DNA from: Capnocytophaga stomatis
GTDB taxonomy: Bacteria; Bacteroidota; Bacteroidia; Flavobacteriales; Flavobacteriaceae
Direction of reading: 5' to 3'
DNA length: 64,000 nt
Assembly (NCBI RefSeq): GCF_002302635.1
Contig: NZ_CP022387.1
Location: 2,666,001 to 2,730,000, forward strand
Shown: positions 1 to 11,754 of the stretch, in pieces
How positions within the stretch are numbered: the stretch's first letter is position 1
Layout: each line of letters opens with the position of its first letter
Translations under genes and position numbers: made by a program
Notes under the pieces: generated by a model
Databases searched by the model: none
Seen by the model: only the letters and a program-made list of their open reading frames with translations
What the model was told of the DNA's origin: nothing

Positions 1-1
1 A

Positions 2-1162
2 ATTGAAGTTCCTTCGGGAGGTTCATTGCTTTCTACCTTAGGAAATCAAAAGATATTTTTGCCTTCGGCTTGCGGTGGTGGAGGTTCTTGTATCCAATGT
101 GAATGCCACGTGCTTTCAGGTGGAGGAGAGGCACTTCCTACCGAAACACCTCACTTCACTAAAAAAGAATTGAAAGAAGGAGCTCGTTTGGCTTGCCAAG
201 TGAAGGTAAAACAAGATATGGAAATTTCAATTCCTGAAGAAATTTTTGGTATCAAAAAATGGGAAGCTGTGGTGGTACGTAACTACAACGTGGCTTCTTT
301 TATTAAAGAATTTGTGGTAGAAATTCCTGAGGATATGGATTATAAACCGGGAGGATATATTCAGATTGAAATTCCGCCGTGCGAAATCAAATATTCGGAT
401 ATTGATATTACAGCACATCCTGCTGAACACCCTGGCGAGCCTGACAAATTCAAAATGGAGTGGGATAAATTCAACCTTTGGCCTTTGGTGATGAAAAATA
501 CAGAAAGCGTAGAGCGTGCTTACTCAATGGCTTCGTATCCTGCCGAAGGACGCGAAATTATGTTGAATGTTCGTATCGCTACGCCACCTTGGGACAGAGC
601 TAAAAACGGCTGGATGAGCGTGAACCCTGGGGTAGCTTCTTCATACATTTTCTCTCGTAAGAAAGGGGACAAAGTGGTAATTTCAGGACCTTACGGAGAG
701 TTCTTTATCAACGAATCCAACGCCGAAATGTTGTATGTAGGTGGTGGAGCTGGTATGGCTCCGATGCGTTCGCACCTGTATCATTTGTTCAAAACATTGA
801 AAACAGGACGTAAGGTAACGTATTGGTACGGAGGTCGTTCCAAACGAGAATTGTTCTACTTGGAGCATTTCTGGGAATTGGAGCGTGAGTTCCCGAACTT
901 TAAGTTCTTCATTGTACTTTCCGAGCCGCTTCCTGAGGATAATTGGAAAGTGAAAAAAGACATTCACGATACGGAAGGAGACGGATTTACAGGGTTTGTT
1001 CACAATGCGGTAATTGACCAATATTTGAGCAAACACGATGCCCCCGAAGATATTGAGTTGTACTTCTGCGGACCTCCGATGATGAACAAAGCGGTACAAA
1101 AAATGGGTCAGGACTTCGGCTTGCCCGATGAAAATATCCGCTTCGATGACTTTGGTGGATAA
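2..1162 (+). CDS. nqrF: Na+-translocating NADH:quinone oxidoreductase subunit F (5' end cut by window edge)
   Basis: NqrF is the NADH-oxidising subunit of the membrane-bound Na+-pumping NADH:quinone reductase. The frame is open from base 2, so the gene starts outside the window; roughly 40-50 residues (membrane helix and start of the ferredoxin domain) are missing. In the visible 386 residues, C24, C30, C33 and C65 are the 2Fe-2S ligands (CxxxxxCxxC plus a late Cys). Next come the FAD-binding motif RAYSMASYP and the NADH-binding [10 protein letters not shown], and the protein ends in RFDDFGG as the family does. It is followed at once by a strong terminator, so it is probably the last gene of an nqrABCDEF operon lying upstream. 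Confidence 0.96.
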   Translation: MEVPSGGSLLSTLGNQKIFLPSACGGGGSCIQCECHVLSGGGEALPTETPHFTKKELKEGARLACQVKVKQDMEISIPEEIFGIKKWEAVVVRNYNVASFIKEFVVEIPEDMDYKPGGYIQIEIPPCEIKYSDIDITAHPAEHPGEPDKFKMEWDKFNLWPLVMKNTESVERAYSMASYPAEGREIMLNVRIATPPWDRAKNGWMSVNPGVASSYIFSRKKGDKVVISGPYGEFFINESNAEMLYVGGGAGMAPMRSHLYHLFKTLKTGRKVTYWYGGRSKRELFYLEHFWELEREFPNFKFFIVLSEPLPEDNWKVKKDIHDTEGDGFTGFVHNAVIDQYLSKHDAPEDIELYFCGPPMMNKAVQKMGQDFGLPDENIRFDDFGG

Positions 1163-1194
1163 TAAAAACCGAAAGCGGTTAGAAATATTAAATG

Positions 1195-1230
1195 AAAAAT
1201 CCTTTCTCAAATTTGAGAAAGGATTTTTTT
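1195..1230 (+). terminator. Rho-independent terminator after nqrF
   Basis: A perfect 17+17 palindrome centred at 1211/1212 (core CTTTCTCAAATTTGAGAAAG) runs into a T tract. The outer A/T arms allow it to work in both directions, so it could also stop read-through of the minus-strand tracrRNA gene. Confidence 0.9.
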
Positions 1231-1346
1231 GATTTTATACTCAATCAGTAAGGATTAAAAATCCTAGATTTATTAAAATTAGCCCTATTAGCTATATTTT
1301 TGAAGAAGATTTTGAGGTAAAACATTTTCAGAGAGCTTATTTAAAG

Positions 1347-1419
1347 TAAAAAGCCCCGCAGATAGGCGAGGCACTAGATGTTTTCACAACGGAATAATCC
1401 TTATTGTAAATTGCTTACT
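1347..1419 (-). ncRNA. tracrRNA of the type II-C system
   Basis: Read on the minus strand, 1416-1403 (AAGCAATTTACAAT) can pair over 14 bp with the start of the crRNA-strand repeat (GTTGTAAATTGCTT), the last pair being G-U. It runs straight into ATAAGG, as the anti-repeat does in the Neisseria type II-C tracrRNA that I know. A small GGA/TCC hairpin and a 7-bp hairpin (GCCTCGC/GCGGGGC, 1372-1353) with a T5 tail follow, giving a 3' end near 1347. A -7 box TACCTTTG at 1431-1424 predicts a start at about 1419, hence an RNA of about 72 nt. It is divergent from cas9. Both ends are predictions from sequence. Confidence 0.87.
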
Positions 1420-1423
1420 GCCA

Positions 1424-1431
1424 CAAAGGTA
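1424..1431 (-). promoter_or_regulatory. -7 box of the tracrRNA promoter
   Basis: The minus strand reads TACCTTTG, a perfect TAnnTTTG. No TTG lies 19-21 nt upstream; that position is an A/T run. The decamer TACCTTTGTG differs at one base from TAACTTTGTG found in every CRISPR repeat on the same strand. Confidence 0.7.
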
Positions 1432-1509
1432 AAAAAAAAATAGATACTGTAAAAATATTTAACTTTTTATTTGTACTTTTACACTTGTAAATTTTTAAAA
1501 GCTATAAAT

Positions 1510-4500
1510 ATGAAACACATACTTGGTCTTGATTTAGGGACAAACTCCATTGGTTGGGCAGTTGTAAAAGAAGCTCAAAACGATAATGAACAATCAGAAA
1601 TTTTGGATGTTGGTGTTCGGGTTAATCCGCTAACAACCGATGAAAAAACAAATTTCGAGAAAGGGAAGCCCATTTCTACCAATGCCGATAGAACCCTGAA
1701 ACGAAGTGCTAGACGCAACCTGCAACGCTATAAGCTCCGTAGAAAAGAACTCATCGAACTTTTGAAAGATCATCAACTCATTTCTGAAAATACAATTTTA
1801 ACAGAAAACGGTAAAGGAACCACCTTCCAAACATTAGAATTACGAGCAAAATCGGCTAAAGAAAAAATATCTTTGGAAGAGTTGGCTCGTGTTTTTTTAA
1901 CGATTAATAAAAAAAGAGGTTATAAAAGCAGTCGAAAGGCAAAAAACGAAGACGAAGGGCAACTGATTGACGGAATGGAAGTTGCAAAACGACTTTATGA
2001 AGAAAACCTAACCACAGGGCAATTGTCTTTACAACTTTTGAAAGAAGGTAAAAAATCCTTACCTGACTACTATCGTTCTGATTTACAGATAGAAATGGAC
2101 AAAGTGTGGGATTTTCAAAAGCAGTTTCATTCGGATATTTTGACCGATGAATTTTACGCTCAACTTAAAGGTAAAGGACAAAGGGCAACCAGTGCTTTGT
2201 TTTTGGCAAAATACCAAATCTATACCGCTGAAAATAAAGGAAGTAGAGAAGATAAAAAATTACAAGCCTATCAATGGCGAGTAGATGCTCTCTCAAAGGA
2301 ATTGACAAGGGAAGAATTGGCTTTTGTCATCACCGAAATCAATAATAATTTAAATAATTCCAGTGGTTATTTGGGAGCAATTTCAGACCGAAGCAAGGAA
2401 CTTTACTTCAATAATGAAACCGTAGGCGAGTATCTTTGGAAGCAAATTGCAGCAAATCCACATACTTCGTTGAAAAATCAGGTGTTTTATCGCCAAGATT
2501 ATTTAGATGAATTTGAACAAATTTGGAATACCCAAGCTCAATTTTATCCACAGATTTTGACCGACGAACTAAAAAAAGAACTTCGAGATGTAGTAATTTT
2601 CTACCAAAGAAAACTGAAATCGCAAAAATCATTGGTGAGTTTCTGTGAATTTGAAAATAAGGAAATAGAGATTAAAAAAGAAGATGGAACGAGTACCAAA
2701 AAAGTAATCGGTCTTAAAGTAGCTCCAAAATCATCGCCTCTGTTTCAAGAGTTTAAAATTTGGCAGAATTTAAACAATGTCTTGATTCGTAAAAAAGGAA
2801 GTAAAACGAAAAAAGTAGCTAAAAATCAACAAGCAGTTCTTTTTGAAGAAGAGAAAACAATTTTCGAATTGGATTTGGAAGCAAAACAAGTATTATTTAA
2901 TGAGTTAAATCTCAAAGGAAATCTCAAAGCGGATTATTGCTTGGAAATTTTAGGGTATTCTCCCAAAGAATGGGAGATGAATTATCCTGAATTAGAGGGT
3001 AGTAGAACAAATAAAGCATTATACGAAGCATATTTGAAAATTACTGATTTAGAGGGATATGATGCAAAAAATCACCTCAAAGTAAAATTGAATAAAGATG
3101 AAGTGGAACTTGATGATTTGAAAGTTCCTGCATCGGAAATCAAGGATATGGTTCAAGCGATTTTTAAAGAGGCAGGTATCAACACGGATATTCTGCATTT
3201 CAATGCTGAATTAGACGGTAAAGATTTTGAAAATCAAGCAAGTTATCAGCTTTGGCATTTGCTGTATTCTTATGAAGGCGATGATTCTAAAAGTGGTAAC
3301 GAATTGCTTTATAAATTGTTAGAAACAAAATTCGGTTTTAAAAAAGAGTATGCTCAAATTTTAGCGAATGTTTCTCTGTCAGATGATTATGGTAATCTTT
3401 CTACCAAAGCGATGCGGAAAATTTATCCATATATTAAGGAAAATAAATTCAGTACCGCCTGTGAATTAGCAGGTTACCGCCATTCTAAACATTCATTGAC
3501 CAAAGAAGAAAACGATAATCGTGTGCTGAAAGATAGTTTGGAAGTCTTGAAAAAGAATAGTTTGCGTCAACCGGTAGTAGAAAAGATTCTAAATCAGATG
3601 ATTAACTTGGTCAATGCGCTTTTAAAGAAATACCGAACAGAAAACCCTAACTTTAAATTCGATGAAATTCGTATAGAATTGGCTCGTGAACTGAAAAAAA
3701 ATGCGGAAGAAAGAGCCAATATGACGGCAAACATCAATAAAGCGAAAACCGAACACGAGAAAATCATTAAGATTTTGAAGAATGAGTTTGGTTTACCAAA
3801 TCCAACAAGAAATGATATTATCCGTTATCGCTTGTATGAAGAGTTGAAAGATAATGGATATAAAGATTTGTATAAAGGAGATTACATTCCAAGAGAGAAA
3901 TTATTTAGTAAAGAAATTGATATAGAGCATATTATACCTAAAGCAAGAGTGTTTGATGATAGTTTTTCAAATAAAACGATTATTTATAGAAAAACGAATT
4001 TAGAAAAAGGTGAGCGAACTGCGTATGATTATATAGAAAGTTTGGGTGAAAAGCAATTGGAAGAGTTTCTTTCTAGAATAGAAAATTTATACGAAATAGG
4101 AAAACCTAGTAGATTGCATAATAGGAGAAATCCATTGAAAAAAGTTGAGGAAAAAGGAATATCTGATTCTAAGTATAAAAAATTATTGAAAAAAGAAAGT
4201 GAAATCGGAGATGGTTTTGTGGAAAGAGATTTGCGTGAAACACAATACATTGCTAAAAAAGCCAAAGAAATACTTTTGCAAATTACTCGAAATGTGCTTT
4301 CTACATCGGGGGGTATTACGGATAGATTGAGGGAAGATTGGGATTTGGTCAATGTGATGAAAGAACTCAACTTGCCGAAATACAGAGCCTTGGGGCTTAC
4401 CGAAATGGAAGATCGTAAGTATGGTCAGCAAGTGGAAGTTATCATTGATTGGACAAAACGAAATGACCATCGCCATCACGCAATGGATGCTCTTACGGTG

Positions 4501-5853
4501 GCTTTTACCAAATACAATCATATTCAATATCTTAATTATCTGAATGCTCGTAAAAATGAAAAACATAAGGAACATAGCAATATTATGGGTATTCAGCAAT
4601 TGGAAACCATAAAAGTAACCGATAAAAATGGTAATGAAAAAAGAGTTTTTAAAGCACCAATGCCCAATTTCCGTCAGGTAACCAAAGCCTTTTTGGAAAA
4701 TGTTTTAATTTCTCATAAGGCTAAAAATAAGGTAGTTACCAAAAACAAGAATAAAGTTGCGGGAAGTAACAAAGTTCAGGAAGTTTTAACTCCTCGTGGA
4801 CAATTGCATAAAGAAACAGTTTATGGGAAATACCAGTATTATGTACAAAAAGAGGAAAAAATTGGAGGGAAATTTGATTTGGAAACCATCAAAAAAGTAG
4901 CCAATCCACTGTATCAATCCTTGTTGAAAAAGAGATTAGAAGAAAATGGCGGCGATCCGAAAAAGGCTTTTACAGGTAAAAATTCATTGGCGAAAAATCC
5001 TATTTATTTAGATGATACCCAAACAGAACAACTGCCTGAAAAAGTGAAATTGGTATGGTTAGAAAATAGTTTTTCCATCCGAAAAGACATTACTCCTGAA
5101 AACTTTAAAGATGAAAAGTTAATCGACAAAATATTAGACGAAGGGGTAAAAAGAATTTTGAAAGAACGACTACAATCTTTTGGAAACGATGCTAAAAAAG
5201 CCTTTTCAGATTTAGACAAAAATCCGATATGGCTCAATAAAGAAAAGGGAATTGCGATAAAGCGTGTAACCATAAGCGGTGTAGCAAATGCCGAGCCTTT
5301 GCATACGAAAAAAGACCATTTAGGAAAAGAAATTTTGGATAAAGAAGGTAAGCCTATTCCTGTGGACTTTATCAGTACAGGAAACAATCATCATGTAGCG
5401 GTTTACTCTGATGATAAAGGGAATTTACAAGAAAAAGTAGTATCAGTTTTTGAAGCTGTCGTAAGAGCCAATCAAGGATTACCTATTATAGACAAAACAT
5501 ACAATCAGCATTTGGGTTGGGAATTTTTGTTCACAATGAAACAGAATGAAATGTTTGTTTTTCCGAATGAATCAACAGGATTTAATCCTAACGATATTGA
5601 TTTATTGGATCCTAAAAACAAGAAAATAATAAGCCCAAATTTATTTAGGGTGCAAACTATATCTGTTGTGAAATATGGTAATGCGATAGTTCGTGATTTT
5701 AAATTCAGACATCATCTAGAAACGACAGTAGAAGATAAAAAAGAGTTGCAAGGAAAAACTTACCAACAAATTAAAAGTTTGTCACCTTTGAATGATATCA
5801 TAAAGGTTAGAATCAATCATTTAGGAGATATTGTTAGTGTAGGAGAATATTAA
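1510..5853 (+). CDS. cas9: CRISPR-associated endonuclease Cas9, type II-C
   Basis: RNA-guided DNA nuclease that uses crRNA and tracrRNA to cut invading DNA; 1447 aa, in the large size class seen in Bacteroidetes II-C. RuvC-I is LGLDLGTNSIGW (catalytic D8), followed by an Arg-rich bridge helix near residues 60-90 (RTLKRSARRNLQRYKLRR). RuvC-II is IRIELARE with E723. The HNH domain has DIEHIIP with H807 and a later NLEKG. RuvC-III is HRHHAMDAL with H990 and D993. All catalytic residues are therefore present, with Glu (E806) where many Cas9 proteins have Asp. The open frame extends to a TTG at 1471, but homology begins at ATG 1510 (MKHILGLDLG). cas1 starts 17 bp after the stop. No csn2 or cas4 is present, which is what makes it II-C. 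Confidence 0.97.
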   Translation: MKHILGLDLGTNSIGWAVVKEAQNDNEQSEILDVGVRVNPLTTDEKTNFEKGKPISTNADRTLKRSARRNLQRYKLRRKELIELLKDHQLISENTILTENGKGTTFQTLELRAKSAKEKISLEELARVFLTINKKRGYKSSRKAKNEDEGQLIDGMEVAKRLYEENLTTGQLSLQLLKEGKKSLPDYYRSDLQIEMDKVWDFQKQFHSDILTDEFYAQLKGKGQRATSALFLAKYQIYTAENKGSREDKKLQAYQWRVDALSKELTREELAFVITEINNNLNNSSGYLGAISDRSKELYFNNETVGEYLWKQIAANPHTSLKNQVFYRQDYLDEFEQIWNTQAQFYPQILTDELKKELRDVVIFYQRKLKSQKSLVSFCEFENKEIEIKKEDGTSTKKVIGLKVAPKSSPLFQEFKIWQNLNNVLIRKKGSKTKKVAKNQQAVLFEEEKTIFELDLEAKQVLFNELNLKGNLKADYCLEILGYSPKEWEMNYPELEGSRTNKALYEAYLKITDLEGYDAKNHLKVKLNKDEVELDDLKVPASEIKDMVQAIFKEAGINTDILHFNAELDGKDFENQASYQLWHLLYSYEGDDSKSGNELLYKLLETKFGFKKEYAQILANVSLSDDYGNLSTKAMRKIYPYIKENKFSTACELAGYRHSKHSLTKEENDNRVLKDSLEVLKKNSLRQPVVEKILNQMINLVNALLKKYRTENPNFKFDEIRIELARELKKNAEERANMTANINKAKTEHEKIIKILKNEFGLPNPTRNDIIRYRLYEELKDNGYKDLYKGDYIPREKLFSKEIDIEHIIPKARVFDDSFSNKTIIYRKTNLEKGERTAYDYIESLGEKQLEEFLSRIENLYEIGKPSRLHNRRNPLKKVEEKGISDSKYKKLLKKESEIGDGFVERDLRETQYIAKKAKEILLQITRNVLSTSGGITDRLREDWDLVNVMKELNLPKYRALGLTEMEDRKYGQQVEVIIDWTKRNDHRHHAMDALTVAFTKYNHIQYLNYLNARKNEKHKEHSNIMGIQQLETIKVTDKNGNEKRVFKAPMPNFRQVTKAFLENVLISHKAKNKVVTKNKNKVAGSNKVQEVLTPRGQLHKETVYGKYQYYVQKEEKIGGKFDLETIKKVANPLYQSLLKKRLEENGGDPKKAFTGKNSLAKNPIYLDDTQTEQLPEKVKLVWLENSFSIRKDITPENFKDEKLIDKILDEGVKRILKERLQSFGNDAKKAFSDLDKNPIWLNKEKGIAIKRVTISGVANAEPLHTKKDHLGKEILDKEGKPIPVDFISTGNNHHVAVYSDDKGNLQEKVVSVFEAVVRANQGLPIIDKTYNQHLGWEFLFTMKQNEMFVFPNESTGFNPNDIDLLDPKNKKIISPNLFRVQTISVVKYGNAIVRDFKFRHHLETTVEDKKELQGKTYQQIKSLSPLNDIIKVRINHLGDIVSVGEY

Positions 5854-5870
5854 TTAAAAACGATGAAATT

Positions 5871-7099
<1,229 letters not shown>

Positions 7100-7173
7100 A
7101 AATAGAATGAAAAAAATGGATTTATCCAATCCAGTTTATTCTTTTTTTGCTCAATTTTTTATTTCTAAAAATA

Positions 7174-7206
7174 AAAATAATCCCCTGAAAAACAGGGGAT
7201 TATTTT
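7174..7206. terminator. Two-way terminator between cas2 and the CRISPR array
   Basis: A 14-bp stem (AAAATAATCCCCTG / CAGGGGATTATTTT) with a five-A loop has a T run after it on both strands. On the plus strand it ends the cas operon. On the minus strand it would end transcripts coming out of the array. Only five bases separate it from the first repeat. Confidence 0.9.
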
Positions 7207-7225
7207 TTGAGGTTGTAACCAATCA

Positions 7226-7257
7226 CAAAGTTACGAAAATTTGAAAGCAATTTACAA
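7226..7257 (-). promoter_or_regulatory. Promoter inside each CRISPR repeat (first repeat shown)
   Basis: On the minus strand the repeat reads TTG (7257-7255), 21 nt, then TAACTTTG (7233-7226), a full match to the Bacteroidetes -33/-7 promoter. The predicted start lies about 10 nt before the end of the repeat, so each transcript would carry a short repeat tail, one spacer and the next repeat. The same elements recur in every repeat at 77-bp steps. The plus-strand repeat has no TAnnTTTG. Activity is inferred. Confidence 0.65.
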
Positions 7258-10200
7258 CAAAGAATTACGCATTGAAAATTTCAAAGGCGTTGTAACCAAT
7301 CACAAAGTTACGAAAATTTGAAAGCAATTTACAACTGTTTTGTTTAAATTTATTTCTAATCCTTTGTTGTAACCAATCACAAAGTTACGAAAATTTGAAA
7401 GCAATTTACAACCCACGAAATACCCGTTCCGATAAATTTCACGTTGTAACCAATCACAAAGTTACGAAAATTTGAAAGCAATTTACAACTCAATATAGTT
7501 AGTTAAAAATAAAAAAAACGTTGTAACCAATCACAAAGTTACGAAAATTTGAAAGCAATTTACAACTGCAGAAGAAAAAGTACAAGCACCAGCAGAGTTG
7601 TAACCAATCACAAAGTTACGAAAATTTGAAAGCAATTTACAACGTTCCATACGTCATAATAAATTATCCGATTGTTGTAACCAATCACAAAGTTACGAAA
7701 ATTTGAAAGCAATTTACAACCCCGTTCGTGCTACTGACAAAAATTATTCTGTTGTAACCAATCACAAAGTTACGAAAATTTGAAAGCAATTTACAACTGT
7801 AGGATTTGTAGGAAAATTTTTTGTCTTGTTGTAACCAATCACAAAGTTACGAAAATTTGAAAGCAATTTACAACTATATCGCTAGCGGCATCATCTCTGC
7901 TGACGTTGTAACCAATCACAAAGTTACGAAAATTTGAAAGCAATTTACAACGAGTGCGGAGGCTTGATTCATCGTCAAGTCGTTGTAACCAATCACAAAG
8001 TTACGAAAATTTGAAAGCAATTTACAACATTTAGTAAGGACAAATGAAAGTAAAACCCGTTGTAACCAATCACAAAGTTACGAAAATTTGAAAGCAATTT
8101 ACAACTTCTACACTTAGTCCATTAAAAGTATGTTCGTTGTAACCAATCACAAAGTTACGAAAATTTGAAAGCAATTTACAACGGAGATATGGAGATTATA
8201 GATTTATAAATTGTTGTAACCAATCACAAAGTTACGAAAATTTGAAAGCAATTTACAACAAACATTCATATAATCAACGAAGCGGCCTTGTTGTAACCAA
8301 TCACAAAGTTACGAAAATTTGAAAGCAATTTACAACGGCCGGGACGCCTTCTTTAGTCACGGCTGCGTTGTAACCAATCACAAAGTTACGAAAATTTGAA
8401 AGCAATTTACAACGAAAATCAGCCTGTACCTATACAAGATTCCGTTGTAACCAATCACAAAGTTACGAAAATTTGAAAGCAATTTACAACGATTTATATC
8501 AGTTACACTTTTATTTTCTTGTTGTAACCAATCACAAAGTTACGAAAATTTGAAAGCAATTTACAACTAGGATTTTAAAAGAGGAATTTGAGCGGCGGTT
8601 GTAACCAATCACAAAGTTACGAAAATTTGAAAGCAATTTACAACCCCATCGGCTCTGGTAAGTTGTCAACAACTGTTGTAACCAATCACAAAGTTACGAA
8701 AATTTGAAAGCAATTTACAACGAAGAGCAACAAAAGCAATTACAAATTCAGGTTGTAACCAATCACAAAGTTACGAAAATTTGAAAGCAATTTACAACTA
8801 TTTATTTTCGCATTAATTGCGATTGTTGGTTGTAACCAATCACAAAGTTACGAAAATTTGAAAGCAATTTACAACGAAGCACAATTAGTTAATAAACCAA
8901 CAAAAGTTGTAACCAATCACAAAGTTACGAAAATTTGAAAGCAATTTACAACTGCCTTATTTAAAAAATTACTTTGAGCTTGGTTGTAACCAATCACAAA
9001 GTTACGAAAATTTGAAAGCAATTTACAACGAAGCACAATTAGTTAATAAACCAACAAAAGTTGTAACCAATCACAAAGTTACGAAAATTTGAAAGCAATT
9101 TACAACTGCCTTATTTAAAAAATTACTTTGAGCTTGGTTGTAACCAATCACAAAGTTACGAAAATTTGAAAGCAATTTACAACGAAATGATTTTCTGTTT
9201 TTTAGATACCCCAGTTGTAACCAATCACAAAGTTACGAAAATTTGAAAGCAATTTACAACGACTTTGGCGTACGGCAAGCCTGAACGTATGTTGTAACCA
9301 ATCACAAAGTTACGAAAATTTGAAAGCAATTTACAACATGTAAAATGTGTGGTAATAAAAAAACACAGTTGTAACCAATCACAAAGTTACGAAAATTTGA
9401 AAGCAATTTACAACGACTTTGGCGTACGGCAAGCCTGAACGTATGTTGTAACCAATCACAAAGTTACGAAAATTTGAAAGCAATTTACAACATGTAAAAT
9501 GTGTGGTAATAAAAAAACACAGTTGTAACCAATCACAAAGTTACGAAAATTTGAAAGCAATTTACAACAAGTATCTTAATTATGACAGACTTTTTTTAGT
9601 TGTAACCAATCACAAAGTTACGAAAATTTGAAAGCAATTTACAACTTACTTATACGTGTTCTTTATACACTATTTGTTGTAACCAATCACAAAGTTACGA
9701 AAATTTGAAAGCAATTTACAACAAATAATATACTTGCGTCTATTTCGGATTTGTTGTAACCAATCACAAAGTTACGAAAATTTGAAAGCAATTTACAACA
9801 TTCAAAATTAAAGGATACATTTAACAATCGTTGTAACCAATCACAAAGTTACGAAAATTTGAAAGCAATTTACAACGGAAGTGCTATACACGTTTACGCT
9901 GGTAATGTTGTAACCAATCACAAAGTTACGAAAATTTGAAAGCAATTTACAACGGAAGTGCTATACACGTTTACGCTGGTAATGTTGTAACCAATCACAA
10001 AGTTACGAAAATTTGAAAGCAATTTACAACGCCAATGATTTACATCAAGAACTTGTGTAAGTTGTAACCAATCACAAAGTTACGAAAATTTGAAAGCAAT
10101 TTACAACGAGATATTAATAGCAAAAAAAACAATCAACGTTGTAACCAATCACAAAGTTACGAAAATTTGAAAGCAATTTACAACATGTGCCTCGTGCGTC

Positions 10201-11754
10201 TTCAAATCCTCGTCGTTGTAACCAATCACAAAGTTACGAAAATTTGAAAGCAATTTACAACCCGGAACTTCACTAACAGCAAGCCCCATAAGTTGTAACC
10301 AATCACAAAGTTACGAAAATTTGAAAGCAATTTACAACTAATTACTCTTTCAGATTGGTCTTTGAGATGTTGTAACCAATCACAAAGTTACGAAAATTTG
10401 AAAGCAATTTACAACTTATAAACTCACGGCGTGAGGGTGTCGTATGTTGTAACCAATCACAAAGTTACGAAAATTTGAAAGCAATTTACAACTAACAATA
10501 CCCGCTAATGCGCACATAATTCGTTGTAACCAATCACAAAGTTACGAAAATTTGAAAGCAATTTACAACTAGCGAACAAGAATTTCGATAAAGAACGTGG
10601 TTGTAACCAATCACAAAGTTACGAAAATTTGAAAGCAATTTACAACCTTCTTTAGCTTCTAAATATTCGCCTTCGTGTTGTAACCAATCACAAAGTTACG
10701 AAAATTTGAAAGCAATTTACAACTGTCCGTAGTTTCTCTAATTGTATGCCAACGTTGTAACCAATCACAAAGTTACGAAAATTTGAAAGCAATTTACAAC
10801 TAAAGAACTAATTGATAAGTTAAAAGAAAAGTTGTAACCAATCACAAAGTTACGAAAATTTGAAAGCAATTTACAACATTCAGGAGCAGGATAAGAAACA
10901 TAAAGAAGTTGTAACCAATCACAAAGTTACGAAAATTTGAAAGCAATTTACAACCACGATGTTCTCCTTACCGAACTGCTCCTCGTTGTAACCAATCACA
11001 AAGTTACGAAAATTTGAAAGCAATTTACAACATTGGGCGTTGTTGGTTCTGGCGAAAAGTGGTTGTAACCAATCACAAAGTTACGAAAATTTGAAAGCAA
11101 TTTACAACAGAAAAAAAATATGGACTTGCAGCTCCCATGTTGTAACCAATCACAAAGTTACGAAAATTTGAAAGCAATTTACAACAGAAAAAAAATATGG
11201 ACTTGCAGCTCCCATGTTGTAACCAATCACAAAGTTACGAAAATTTGAAAGCAATTTACAACCTACATCTTTTCTACTCAAAAATAACTTACGTTGTAAC
11301 CAATCACAAAGTTACGAAAATTTGAAAGCAATTTACAACATCTCCAGCAGGACAAAAAAGCACATATTTGTTGTAACCAATCACAAAGTTACGAAAATTT
11401 GAAAGCAATTTACAACCACGATGTTCTCCTTACCGAACTGCTCCTCGTTGTAACCAATCACAAAGTTACGAAAATTTGAAAGCAATTTACAACATTGGGC
11501 GTTGTTGGTTCTGGCGAAAAGTGGTTGTAACCAATCACAAAGTTACGAAAATTTGAAAGCAATTTACAACTTATAAACTCACGGCGTGAGGGTGTCGTAT
11601 GTTGTAACCAATCACAAAGTTACGAAAATTTGAAAGCAATTTACAACTTTATTTTGCATTGTTTTTAAGGCGTTTTGGTTGTAACCAATCACAAAGTTAC
11701 GAAAATTTGAAAGCAATTTACAACCACGATGTTCTCCTTACCGAACTGCTCCTC

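Noticed and set aside
683-1210. 175-codon frame antisense to nqrF
   Set aside because: Mirror of conserved NqrF codons; low-complexity product with no domain; it begins in the terminator hairpin.
1471-1509. Upstream extension of the cas9 reading frame to a TTG
   Set aside because: The 13 extra residues have no match to the Cas9 start; RuvC-I begins at the usual distance from ATG 1510.
4029-4599. Long antisense frames inside cas9
   Set aside because: They have no recognisable product and lie wholly within a strongly conserved coding region (HNH and RuvC-III).
7212-7258. Plus strand as the crRNA strand of the array
   Set aside because: Both repeat ends start with GTTGTA, but the tracrRNA anti-repeat pairs with the minus-strand form and only that strand has the promoter boxes.
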